From Heterostelium multicystogenum (Eukaryota; Evosea; Eumycetozoa; Acytosteliales; Acytosteliaceae), in the NCBI GenBank assembly GCA_003667245.1, contig RCNN01000308.1, positions 1 through 29,625 of the forward strand: 29,625 bases of DNA. The letters run 5' to 3'. This document shows, in pieces, positions 10,431 through 21,746 of the stretch. The translations under genes and the position numbers were made by a program. The stretch's first letter is position 1, and each line of letters starts with the position of its first letter. Below the pieces are notes generated by a model, which saw nothing but the letters and a program-made list of their open reading frames with translations, was not told the DNA's origin and made no database searches.

Positions 10431-13400
10431 ATGTCGTATGAGAATTATAAGGGTATTTTGCAAGAGTTGGTTCAAAAGAGAGATCATCACACTGTACCTA
10501 TCTATTCTCAACCCATTCTGATCTCTGATATCAATGGGAACCATTTTGTGACTGAAGTAAATGTAAAGTACATTGGCAAGACATATCGAGCGGAAGGAAA
10601 AGCAAAGACAAAGAAAGAAGCCGAGAGATGTGCTGCTCGTGAAGTTTTGGAGTTGATCAAAGCTGATGAAAATATAGGAGAGAGCAATCAGACTATTAAA
10701 CACATTACACTAAAGAATCCTGATTTAGGTAGTGACTGCTCGATATCTTCGATTTCATCGGCATCATCTGCATCGTCTCATCATCTTCATTCGATGCAAA
10801 CGATCCTTTTATTTTAACCAATGTGTTCGAACAAGACAAACCAAGAGTCCAAATACTCCAAAGAAGACCAATCTCACCAACACATGCAAATCCAAATCCA
10901 ACTCCAAATCCAAATTCAAATCCAAATATAAATACCAGTACAAATATATTATCAGCTTCATCTAAAAGTCTTGCTACAATCAGCGACTTAAACGCCATGG
11001 ATCAAGGATTGAGAGCTGAGAATCTAAAGTTACAAAACTTTTGAAAAACTGCTCTGGAACGAATTGACGATCTCGAGAAGTCTGTCAAGGACCTACGATT
11101 CAATTTGGAATCCAAACACACCCAAAACAAAGAATACATCGATCAGATGTTGAAGAGAAAGCCCAGAAAGCCAGAATACAATAATCGAATCACTGTCTTA
11201 CCGATCTCAAGGAAACAATCGACATCGAGCGAACAGTACTCTATTTCTGTACCTTCATTGAGTCCTTTGATACCAAACAAAGTCTCATTTTATCGATATC
11301 TCACTGTATTTAGTCATGGAATCAAAGAGGAAACTTTTTCACATCTCGGAAAGTCATATCATTTCAAAGGTTACATTTTATTCACTCCTATTATCATCCC
11401 CAAACCAGTGATTCACATCGCAAACAACAACGGGGACCACTTTGCAATGTCAATCACTGAGTTTGGCCGTGAGACAATGACAAAAGAGGAGTTTGGTAAA
11501 ATAATTGCATTCCACAATTTCTTTTACAAAAATATCCTGGACCAGGATATGATATATACATCACACGAGCAAATGTACTTTGTTCCCAACGTGGAGTTGG
11601 CTGACAATCCGAATCGTCCTTTAGGTATTACTCTTCATGAGTTGCTCACTTTTGTTGATCCAACCATTATGCCAACCAACCTTGGAGAAAAAGAAATGTA
11701 TTCATACTTAGAGGCGAAATATCTCAACAGAGTGGTCATTGTAAATTCAGATGAGCCTCATCTTGTTCAAAGTATTAGCCACAACCCTTACGAATATAGA
11801 GAGCCACCCAATATCAAAGACATGCTAGGAAACCCTGTCAATGCCAAGAGTGGAGTTTATCCTTCCATTATGGTGACACACACAAAAGCCAAACGATCTG
11901 CTGACTATTGGGGTCCCAAGTCATTGCTTTTCTACAGCGATAATGGAAGTCTTGAGGATCCATTGAAATGGAATACAAAACAAGCCAAAAGTATGCCACC
12001 AATTAAACTTGAGACTTATTTGCGAAAATCAAAACCATACCCAAAGGATCCACTAGTCCTCAAAGCATTTGGAATCACTTCTCTGATGCACTCACTTGCC
12101 AAGTCTGCGATTCTAGTATATACACAGCAGAGATTGAATTTTGTCGAAGAATGGAGACATTCAAAAGAAAACATCTGTTGCATTGAAAATGAAAGACTTT
12201 TGCGAGAGGTATTCACTCACCCATCAATCAAACGACACAACCGAACGAATGTAAACGAAATCAGTATTTTTTAAAGATTATCATATGTATAAAGGTGACA
12301 ACCAAAGAATAGAGTTCCTAGGTGATTCCGTATTGAAATTTTGTATTTCGTAAGTAACACATAATATTGACGTTCATCCTATACTTACATACTATTTAAA
12401 ATACATTCAGTGTATATTTATTCTTTGAATTTCCAGACGCAATGGAAGGATTTTTAACAACTAAAAGAAGTGAAATGACAAACAATAACTATCTTATGGA
12501 AATTTGTGATAAATTTGAATTGGGTTCAGTTCTGACATTACCAAAAAATAAGGACGATGTTAAGAAACCGAAAGCAGATGTAGTAGAAGCTCTATTTGGT
12601 GCAGTTTATCTGGAAAAAGGAATCTATGAAGCATTTAAATTCATTATCAAAACAGTATTTCAAAACGATAACGCCAAGTTCCCAGAGTATAAATGTCAAC
12701 ACCAAACTTGAAACACCATTAAGTATGATTTGATTGAGAACTATTAAGCCAAGCAAATACTAACCCTGACTATTACAAATATCTATTAGATGAAGTAACA
12801 GATCAATATTTTATTTTCAAATGACATTGAGATTACTCATAATTGCCTTTTTAACGAGGCAATGAACTGTAGCTCAGATCCAAGATTAAGCTATCAGCGT
12901 TTGGAGTTCCTTGGAGACGCTTTCATTGATCTAGTAACATCTGATTTCTTGTTCAAGACTTTCCCAGAGGAACAAGAGGGTTTTCTCTCTCAGGCACGTG
13001 CACTCTTGGTCAAAAATGAGAATTTAGCGCAAAATCTTCACACAATTAAATCTAAAGGAGTGTGTTGATGTCAACTCCTGCCCAGGTATCGTTTTCAATC
13101 AAAAGAGAATGGGTGATTTGTTTGAATCATTGATTGGTTGTCTATTTTTTGGACAGTGGATTGGAGAAGACTAAGGCATTTATATTGAAGAGATTAGATT
13201 GCACCCAAGAACATACCTTGAACTTAATGAAAACATTGGAACCAATGAAGCTAGCGGAAATCAAACCAAACCCCACCCACATCAGACGAAAGCTCTGACG
13301 AAGATGAATTAAAATCAGTTGAACAAATTGAAAGTAAAATGCAAATCTTAAGCACTGCAGACGATTCTGAGTCAAGTCCTGATGAATCTGATGGCTCTCC

Positions 13401-13446
13401 AGCTCCTTATGGAAATGAAGTTGAGAGTACAGAGAGTAATACATAA
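10431..13446 (+). CDS. Dicer-like RNase III with N-terminal dsRBD and two RNase III domains (frameshifted)
   Basis: Predicted to cut double-stranded RNA into small RNAs. Dictyostelid Dicers (DrnA/DrnB) are known to carry an N-terminal dsRBD and to lack the helicase; this gene matches. Residues about 5-80 form the dsRBD (GILQELVQKRD...KTKKEAERCAAREVLELI). A Ser/Asn/Pro-rich linker (NPNPTPNPNSNPN) and a short coiled coil follow. The long frame 11105-12274 covers a platform/PAZ-like region (IIAFHNFFYKNIL; LEAKYLNRVVIV), which is divergent. RNase IIIa: LLREVFTHPS, QRIEFLGDSVLKF, then KADVVEALFGAVYLEKG. RNase IIIb: QRLEFLGDAFIDLV (about 12898-12939), then MGDLFESLIGCLF (about 13110-13148). Both domains keep the acidic catalytic positions. 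Intron 12350-12410 (GTAAGT...TTCAG) interrupts RNase IIIa. The C-terminus is acidic and Ser-rich. Frame changes lie near 10780, 11040, 12270, 12700, 12825, 13060, 13148 and 13290. AATAAA occurs at 13465-13470. Confidence 0.88.
10880..10945 (+). repeat. Asn-Pro codon repeat (AATCCAAATCCA-type) in the Dicer-like linker
   Basis: An imperfect repeat of six-base units encodes alternating Asn-Pro and Asn-Ser/Thr in the low-complexity linker between the dsRBD and the platform/PAZ-like region. It probably arose by replication slippage and forms a flexible spacer. Confidence 0.7.
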
Positions 13447-13507
13447 ATATTGTAATAATACTGTAATAAATATATTTGGTCTTTATTTATAATACAATGG
13501 TATCAAA

Positions 13508-16500
13508 TTATATTAAGCTAATGAACAGTATCAAAACTAAAGTGAACAAATAAGATTGATTCATTTTAGATGATTGACTAATACTGTCTGTTGTAGTTGA
13601 ATCTGTTGCAGGTGATGTGGTTGAAGCATCAGATGTAGTGGAAGAAGTACCGGTTGTAGAGGCTTCAGTAGTGGTTGAAACACCTGTAGTTGAAACGTCG
13701 GATGTTGTAGTGGATAAATCTGAAGTGGTTGAGGTTGTTGTAGTTGGTGCTGGATCATTTGGAATTGGGTATGGAGTTGCAATTGATGAGTATATTTCGA
13801 TACCTGACAAAGGAGTGTATATTCCATTGTATCCCCACTGAATCTTGTAAGATTGTGCAGAACTTTGATTATTCTGGATTATTACCTGCTCAGTCTTTTC
13901 ATATTGCTGGTATGAAGCAAGACTTCTTGTTAATGGGGCAACAAATTGATTGTTGATAGCAATTGAAAATCTTGGTAATGAAATATACTGGACAGGTTGT
14001 TTTTCAGGATTTGAGTAGTAGAAGAAAAGTTGATAGTATCCTGGCTCCAATGTGATTGTAACTGAAGATTCATTTCCGTTTATGTTTCCATAGAATGTTG
14101 TCAGCATTTCAATGCTTGCTGAATCAGTGACAGCCTCTCCATTACCGTTGCTAATTGATGATGGTACACTACCAAAGCTTCCATAGGTTCCATCTGAAAC
14201 TTGACAAATATCGGATACCCATTCACATCTTGTCCATTGTTGTCCAAGAATTGGCAATGGCACTCTTCTTCCTCCTGTGTTCGAGTTCAAGTCGATACCG
14301 CAAATAGAATTGGTAGCTATGTACGAAGTAATTGGTCACTACATTAGCCTGGTAGGTCAAAGAGTATCCATAATTGTAGCCACTTGGTGCTGGTACCACC
14401 ATATCTTTTAAGAAGTGGGAACGATGAAAACTCGATTTTGTGATAACCAGGAGTGAAGTTTGGAATCTTAATCAATCTCTGAACTGTTCTGGTTGTATTG
14501 TAGATAACGTTTGTTATAAATGGTACACCATCGATTTTAATTGAGACATTATATGTATTATAGGCATCATATATGACGGTATAGATGAATTCGGATTGAG
14601 TGATTGGAATTGATGGATCTGGCAAAACTTTGAATACGGAAACAGTAGAATAACCAGTTGCGTCACAGTAAGAAAGAGGAGAATTTCTGAGAACCAATTG
14701 TGGTGAATATTGTTGATAGGCATTTGGGAGTGAGATGTTAGAAGTGAACACTGAATTCTCATTGTGAATGAGATCTCTGAAGTATCCGTTTCTGAGTTGA
14801 TCGAACGACATTGATATATTGGAGTTGAGCAAAGTAAGTCCACGATAGCTACCAGCAAATACTGGATTTGCTTCAACTAAAGTGATAGCTTGGAATCTAG
14901 TGAAGTAACCTGTGATTAAAGTACTGTCGAAAACCAACTCGTAGTTGAAGAAGCTATTTTTGTTGACTTGACCGTTTTCTCCTTTCATTTTGTAGAAAAT
15001 GGATTTATAGAATCTTAGACTGAGCGATTGGTAATTCATTGGGATAGTTGATGATTCTTGGGAAAATTGTTCTGAAATATCTATTACCCTCCATACCTGA
15101 CCAGAAGAAATTACCCCACAAAAGATTGAGTGGAGTATTGTTGTCTATTATTTGTCCAGCATACTCACCAATCAATGGATCTTCGCTTTTACCAATCAAA
15201 GCAGATCTATTGACGAGAGTTTCGAATACAGCTGGTGCGTTTTTGGAATGTTCCTTGGAATGAATTGTTGAACATCCTGATAAATGGTGAGACAGAGTAG
15301 ATACCTGCATTTCCTGGTCTTACATCTGGATATGAACCACTAAATAGATATTGTATTAATAGAACCGCTACTCTAAATATTTTAAATTGATTACATACTA
15401 ATTTGGTTGTGGGAAAGTACCCAAAGCCGGAGTGGTAAAGGAATTATCGAAAACCTTAAACTCCTCAGTTCCATAGAGGAAGCCAATTCCAGTTGACTCT
15501 GAACCTCTCAATAAGAATGAATTACCATTAATGGTTCCAAATGATCTCTTTACTCCAATAATAAATCTTGGTGCTGTGAAATTAAATGCTGTTGAATAGG
15601 TTACAGGATTGTCACGGAATACATTGTTGGAAATAATGACTGGGTTGGTAACATGGAATAAAGTTATTGGATAACGATCTGGAATGTTAGAACCGGGAAA
15701 GAGAGTTGCACCATCCCATGTAGTGTCGTCAAATGGTTGATTGGAGGTTCCTCCCAACTGATCGATAGTTGCACCATTGATAGTTACACTTGCATTAACC
15801 AGTGATAAAGATGTTTTGCTCTATTATTTCTTACTCCATATATATTTATGTTGGTTGCATTCTCATAGGTAAAAACAAAATTGTTACCGGCAGAGTTAGG
15901 ATCTTGAGTGGTAGTTGGTGTGAAGGCAGGAACTATAGGGGGATCATCAATATATGTCTCCTTACAATTTGCGTTGTATACATAGCTTGACTTTAGTGGA
16001 ATAACATTTAGTCTTGGGCTTCCAGTGGCATCGGCAACCAAACCTGTCTTTGAAGAGTTGGTTACCCAAGTTTGTGACCAATCAAATTTTGGAAAAGTGA
16101 TGGAAGTACACAATTGAAGACCGTCAGCCATTCCAGTGTATGCACCTGGTACTCCCGCTGCACCACGAGATGATGTAATATCAATATTGCATCCCAAACA
16201 AAGGAAAGAGGAGACCATGTATGGATCTCTTTCTTTCCACTGATTGGTACCGGTAAACGCTGGATAACTTGGTGAAATGGTATGATTGACACCAGCAGAT
16301 GGTCTTGAAATAAAAGTTGAACCAGGGTATAAAACCAACATCGAGGTGATAAATACGACATTCTGTTGTGGATCCAATTCGAGGGTACCTCCAGCCTTGA
16401 CGACAATGGCCATATTTGATGTTTTGATGTAATTGTAATATTTCAAATATCCACCGTTCTCAATGACGAGTAGATTGAAACCACAGTTTTGTGGGAGAAC

Positions 16501-16956
16501 ATCGCAATTTGTGTTGAATGGTGGATTCAAACTTGGCTGCTGGGTGTAGATATCCCATGAAATCGAGGTATTCAATCTGTATATTTTGTTGAGGAATGCA
16601 AGGTATCCCTCCAGGTATGGGAAATAAGTATACTTTGGTGGTTGAACCTCTGGATGATAGTTGACTCTGTGATATGGTAAAGTAGCAATGTTTACGATAT
16701 CACTCAAATCGAAATTGTACAACTGTGGTTGCTGTGGATATTGGTCTGCCACTACCACGTTCGATCCTGAAATAATAAAATGAAATTACCACATTAATTA
16801 AAATCAGGTCATCTGGACTACTTCTTAGGCTCATTCCCATCCCATCATATCACATCCTATCTCTCTAGGAATGCCAAACATAAATAAATGAAGTTGATAT
16901 TTACCACTATTTAAAAATACATATAATATTAAAGATATTAATAATAAATATCTCAT
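13508..16956 (-). CDS. Secreted beta-rich surface protein with Ser/Thr stalk and GPI-anchor signal (frameshifted)
   Basis: I do not recognise a named orthologue. The ATG (16956, reading leftwards) opens a signal peptide, MRYLLLISLILYVFLNSG. Intron 16767-16904 (phase 1) joins it to SNVVVADQYPQQ. The N-terminal half (to about 15400) has repeated short beta-like segments, such as GGTLELDPQQNVVFI and NATNINIYGV, suggesting a parallel beta-helix, possibly with a G8-like start; this is inference. A second intron lies at 15340-15398. A membrane-proximal beta module (LEPGYYQLFFYYSNP...IQWGYNGIYTPLSGIEIYSS) resembles the one in the receptor kinase. About 60 residues of Thr/Ser-rich stalk (STTSDLSTTTSDVSTTG...) end in a hydrophobic tail, SYLFTLVLILFISLI, without basic residues after it: a classic GPI signal. 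Frame changes lie near 15803, 15255, 15040 and 14345. It converges on the Dicer-like gene, 61 bp away. Confidence 0.75.
13585..13770 (-). repeat. Thr/Ser-rich stalk repeat of the GPI-anchored protein
   Basis: Imperfect repeats encode units such as STTSD, STTG and STTE between the globular part and the anchor signal. Such regions are usually heavily O-glycosylated and hold the domain away from the membrane. Confidence 0.75.
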
Positions 16957-17885
16957 TTTTTTTCTTCTTTCTTTCTATCTTTCAGTCTGTTTCTACAATT
17001 TACTATTACAAATCTAAATTTACTAAAAATATTAAAAAAATAATTATATATATAAAAGATAGATATAAATTTGAATTGGAAACACTGTGGACAATACGAA
17101 GATACTCAGGGCAATTGCAGAAGGTTAGACTAAACTAACAATATTATTGTCAACAACAACACCAGAAAGAATCAGACAAATTGTTTCAAACTCACCAAAT
17201 TTAAAGATTTAAATTGATAATCTTCAGAGGTTTGAATGTTTTTGGGTGGCGGATTACTGCCCTTTGTGGTGGTCAGATCACGATAGATTTTATCAACAAA
17301 AAATCATATAAAAAAAACAACAGTTCTTTTTTGCTGGATTTTGATTCCATGCTCTCACCATTTTCGTATTATTTTTTATCTGAATTTTATTTATCCCTTT
17401 GTGAACCACAAACAACCATTATTAGCATATTCACATTCAATTCTGTGTCAATCTAAAAAATAAACAACAACAATCATGCTTCTGTAACTTGAACAAAATG
17501 TCATTTTTGGTGTTTGTGTGTATGTTATTTGTGGATGTCAGAAAAAGAACAGATACAAAGTACTTTCATTCCCCATCCCAACCACCACATAATTTATATA
17601 CACCGAGACTTTCACCTCATACCACCATCCTTTATGCTATTTGTTAATTGGTTGGTTGGTTGATTGATTAATTGAAGATATAAGTTTAGACAGTAATATA
17701 CTACCTTGATTTAAATGTATAAGCTCTTGCCAAAGAGAGGAACCTCTTTATAACATTTTCAAAGATTTGATCAAAAAATAAAAAGTCGCCCTAATTAGGT
17801 CATCATTTGGGTGAATGTGCATTGATTCTGATTGAGAAAAGGCTACTTTTTGATTAAAAATTAGTTATTGATAGTAAATTAAACA
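16957..17885. other. Divergent intergenic region, no gene recognised
   Basis: About 930 bp between two divergently transcribed genes, the surface protein and threonyl-tRNA synthetase, so it should hold both promoters. It has A+T runs near 17030-17060, a less A+T-rich part at 17230-17290, and TTGGTTGGTTGATTGATT near 17650. An 80-codon open frame at 17214-17456 starts at TTG, has no family resemblance and is probably chance. Confidence 0.55.
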
Positions 17886-20127
17886 ATGAATTATCATATA
17901 TCTAGATCTTCATCTAGATTACTGTCTGGTTTCACTAGATATAACTATGTTGCTTTGAATCAAAAGTGTATCACCATCATCATTCAACAGTTCATATAAC
18001 TGCAATAGATCTATCTCAACATCATCGTCAGCACCAGTTCTATCGACCACAGCTTTGAAGCCATACCAACAACAGCAGCATCTTAATATTGTATTATCCT
18101 CATCTTCACAACAACAACAACAACATACAAATAAGAGATATTACTGTGGAGGAAACAATTATCATGGAGATTCAATTGATATCATTTTGCCAGATGGTAG
18201 AAGAGTCCAGGGTCAAAAAGGTGTCAGTACACCATACACAGTTGCAAGATCAATTTCAAAGAGTTTGGCCAACCGTGTTTTGCTCTCAAAGGTCAATGGC
18301 AAGCTGTTGGGCATGAATCAACCGTTGGTCGATAAGGAGTCGTCGATTGAGTTGTTGGATTTTGAAAATGATGATGCCAGAAGATGCTTTTGGTTCAGCA
18401 GTTCAATCGTAGCGGCAAGTGCTGCACTCGAGCACTTTGGAAAAGGTGCATTCATCACTCACCACAACTATGTGCTGACCAACAATGCTTTGCAAGATGG
18501 CTATCAAATCGATATCTTTCTTCCAGAGAACAGAACCATCAATGAATCGGACATAAAATCAATTCAAAAGATCATGACAACCTTGATACAATCGGACAAA
18601 CCATTCACCATCAAAACTATAGCCAAACAAGAGGCATTGCAGCAATTCAAGGACAATATTTACTATGTCGATCTGTTGGAGAATCACTTTAAGAATAGCG
18701 AGAGCGTTGACATTGTTGAGTTCAACGGATTCATAACATTGATGGACAAGATTCCAACTCTAATGTCTAGTGGAAAGCTCAAGTGTTTTGAGCTGACTAA
18801 GAACTCGAGCATTGTTGGCAGCCTCGCTGCTTTGCCTTCCCTTCAAAGATTGTCGGGTGTTTCATTCCGGAGAAAGAGCAATTGGCTGTATATAAGGACT
18901 TGCAACAGCAAGCTGCTCAGCTCGACCACAGAAACATTGGAAGAGATCAAGAACTCTTCTTCTTTCACCCATACAGCCCAGGAAGCTGCTTCTTCCTCCC
19001 GCACGGAGCTCGTATCTACAACAAACTGCACTCGTTCCTTCCGCTCAGAGTACCGCAAGCGTGGATTCGAGGAGGTAATCACTCCAAATATTTACAGTCA
19101 GAAACTCTGGGAGACAAGCGGACACTGGCAAAACTACAAAGAGAACATGTTCAGCTTCCAATGTGACCACACCAACTACTCACTCAAGCCAATGAACTGC
19201 CCTGGCCACTGCTTGATGTTTGCCCACAAGTCCCACTCCTACAAAGACTTGCCCATGCGTATTGCCGACTTTGGTGTGCTCCACCGTAATGAAACCCATG
19301 GATCCCTCACCGGCTTAACTAGAGTGCGCCGTTTCCAACAAGATGACGCCCACATCTTCTGTCGCTCCGACCAGATACGTGAGGAGATCCAGGCCTGTCT
19401 TGAGTTTATGCAGTTCGTCTACGACAAGTTTGGCTTCACTTTCACACTTGAGTTGTCGACTCGTCCCACTCCCTTCCTCGGAGATATTGACATGTGGAAC
19501 CGTGCAGAAGCCTCACTCGAGTCCGTACTCAACGAATTTGGCCGAGAGTGGAAGATGAATCCTGGAGACGGTGCCTTCTACGGACCAAAGATTGACATCC
19601 ACATCAAAGACGCCAACGGAAAGAGCCACCAGTGCGCCACCATCCAGCTCGACTTCCAGCTCCCCATCCGTTTTGGTCTCGAGTACACCACCGCAGAGTC
19701 TGGTCGCACTGAGCGTCCAGTGATGATTCACCGTGCCATCTTTGGATCAACCGAGCGTATGATGGCCATTTTGATTGAGCACACCAAGGGCAAGTGGCCA
19801 TTCTGGCTGTCACCACGTCAAATCTTCATTGCACCAGTAAGCGTGAACCCCGACGGAAGTGGACCCTACAACGACTATCTCAATCAAGTCAAACAACGAC
19901 TATTCGATGCCGGATATCACATCGACAGTGACCTCAGCGACAAGACCATCAACAAAAAACTCAGAGAAGCAATTACCCTTCGCTACAACTACCTCGTAGT
20001 CGTGGGCAAGGAAGAGCAAGCCAACAACACCATCACAATCCGTCGACGTGATTCAACCGAACAAATAACATTATCACTAGAACAATTTTTAACTGAATTA
20101 AATGATAATATTACAAATTTTAAATAA
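17886..20127 (+). CDS. Threonyl-tRNA synthetase, probably mitochondrial, with degenerate editing domain
   Basis: Attaches threonine to its tRNA. The ATG at 17886 opens a basic, Ser-rich, acid-free N-terminus (MNYHISRSSSRLLSGFTRYN), a likely mitochondrial targeting peptide; a frame change near 17965 joins it to the long frame starting in a Gln-rich stretch. Domains in order: TGS (IILPDGRRV, about 18178-18350), tRNA-SAD editing domain (18390-18830), class II catalytic core, and anticodon-binding domain (SPRQIFIAPVSV onwards). Zn ligands are in MNCPGHC, DDAHIF and MIHRAIFGSTER; motif 2 is RIADFGVLHRNETHG...GLTRVRRFQQDD. The editing residues HxxxH and CxxxH are absent (WFSSSI at 18391; LMDKIP at 18739). 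Two compensating indels, a lost C near 18867 and an extra base near 19038, leave about 57 codons in a wrong but open frame; the true frame there reads KEQLAVYKDLQQQAAQLD and FLPHGARIYN. Confidence 0.9.
18061..18126 (+). repeat. Two Gln-codon runs near the N-terminus of threonyl-tRNA synthetase
   Basis: CAA/CAG runs encode YQQQQH and SQQQQQH between the putative targeting peptide and the TGS domain. They are low-complexity spacer, not part of the enzyme fold. Confidence 0.8.
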
Positions 20128-20462
20128 AAATGAAAATTAAATTAATATCAAATTTTCCCGCTTTTTAAATATTTAAATTAAAATAAAATTAATTTTGTTT
20201 TTTGTGGTTTTGGTTAAGTAAAAAAACTTATTTATTGAAGAATTTAACACAATCGTTCAAACAATTTTCTCAATTAGATTCTTTTTTATTGTTTTTGCTT
20301 CACATTCAACACAACAAATTTCAACAATCCATTTTTTTATTTTCAAATCTATTTTCTAAATTTTACTTATACATACAATAGTAATATTTACATACACTTA
20401 ATATACTTTAATAATAATATTCAATATTCAATATTTATATATCGATTTTTTTTGTTAAAAAA
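20128..20462. other. A+T-rich intergenic region, no gene recognised
   Basis: A 335-bp gap of poly-T/poly-A tracts between two genes on the same strand, ending TTTTTTTGTTAAAAAAATG at the next start. No open frame or RNA gene was seen. It likely holds the synthetase 3' end and the downstream promoter. Confidence 0.6.
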
Positions 20463-21746
20463 ATGTTTTCAATTCAATTACAAGATACAAACCATGAAGA
20501 AAACAACGAGATCGATGTTGTTGTAAAAAATACACCTTTCTTGATTATTGTTAATGCTTCTGAGAAGTCCGGTTTCTCTTTTCTTTCGTCTGAGTTCTCA
20601 AAGGATTCTGTTGTAGTACAATTGGTATACGACGATGATTCAAGCTCAGAGAGTCTCGGTGTTACATATAGAAAAACCAAGCCATTGGATTATAACATCT
20701 ACTTGAAGGAGCGTTCAATGACCATTGAAACCAGACTTCATGTATTGTCTTCGAAGCACGAGAACAATTGCTTCCGTGTTTCAGTCGACTTTAATAAACA
20801 CCACTTGGTGACAGACTCAATCAAGTGTGTATCAAAGTTGGATACAAAGAAAAAGAAACCAGTTGTATCGCCACTCGTTGTCCCAAATTCACCAGAGCTC
20901 TCATCGGACGATCACCGTGACGTACAAACCGCCCCTAAATCCACTGGTAAGAGAAAACAATCCGAGTCACCATTATCACCAGTTGTACCAACTGCATCCG
21001 CATCCAACAATGGTACTGCTCTCAATAAAGCCGTCAAGAAGTTGAGAGCTCAGCAAAAGAAAGACCGTGAATTGATCTCACTTTTGTACAAGCAAAATCT
21101 AATGTTGCTAAACCAAGTCAACAGCCTAACAAACGGACTCAACAGCCTCATCACCGTACACAATGAAAGTGCATCACAGCCATCCTCACCCAACTCAATG
21201 TTCTCTCCTGTCTCGCCCTCTCATTCAGACCCAACCTCACCTAGCGAGTTCTACCCAACCATCAATACCGAAGTCGGTCTCGAGAATATCAACCCAGATC
21301 AATACAATTTTGCCATAACCTCCAATGTCAACAACTGCATGCCAAGCTCTGAGGTTAGCTATCAATGCCGCAGCGATATGAGCAACCCACTAAGTATAAC
21401 GATTTCTCTATTTATAATGATCAGGTAACACATACCAATTCCAATTTTTCACCCTCACCTTCAACCATCACCACTCCGCCATCGATAATAACTTTAACAT
21501 TGAAACCCTGCTTTAATTCAGAGTTCGCCAATCCTATATAATTCATCATATTCACATTCATCTATTTTAGATTTAAATTTAAATAATCTAGATTATATAA
21601 GTAGCAGTGAAAGCAACAGTAATAATACCATGAATAATCAAGTAGACAGCCAACACGAAGTTCAATTTCAACAACAGTTTATAAACTCACCAATCATATC
21701 AGCATACCAAATTCAGCCACAAGTATCCGATTACGTAGTCTATTAA
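20463..21746 (+). CDS. Putative nuclear/DNA-binding protein, possibly CudA-like, with coiled coil (frameshifted near the end)
   Basis: I do not firmly recognise this gene. The N-terminal 140 residues look like an Ig/Rel- or STAT-like beta domain: KNTPFLIIVN, VVVQLVYDDDSS, then LHVLSSKHENNCFRVSVDF and IKCVSKLDTKKKK. The pattern of a 'LSSKH..N.FR' strand followed by a basic tail recalls the dictyostelid CudA family of transcription factors, from memory and with low certainty. Next come a Ser/Pro-rich basic stretch (STGKRKQSESPLSPVV, a possible nuclear localisation signal), a heptad-like coiled coil (VKKLRAQQKKDRELISLLYKQ, about residues 190-225), and a long Ser/Asn/Pro-rich tail. The uninterrupted frame stops at 21428, but another frame continues YNDFSIYNDQVTHTNSNFSPSP, and then SPILYNSSYSHSSILDLNL through QVSDYVVY to a TAA at 21744-21746. 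Frame changes are near 21405 and 21480-21520. Confidence 0.55.

Noticed and set aside
13617..13841. A Val/Glu-rich plus-strand open frame
   Set aside because: It is the antisense shadow of the Thr/Ser-rich stalk repeat of the minus-strand surface protein.
17214..17456. An 80-codon open frame between the surface protein and the synthetase
   Set aside because: It starts at TTG, has biased low-complexity content (poly-Asn/Lys, Phe/Ser) and no recognisable motif; it lies in a promoter region.
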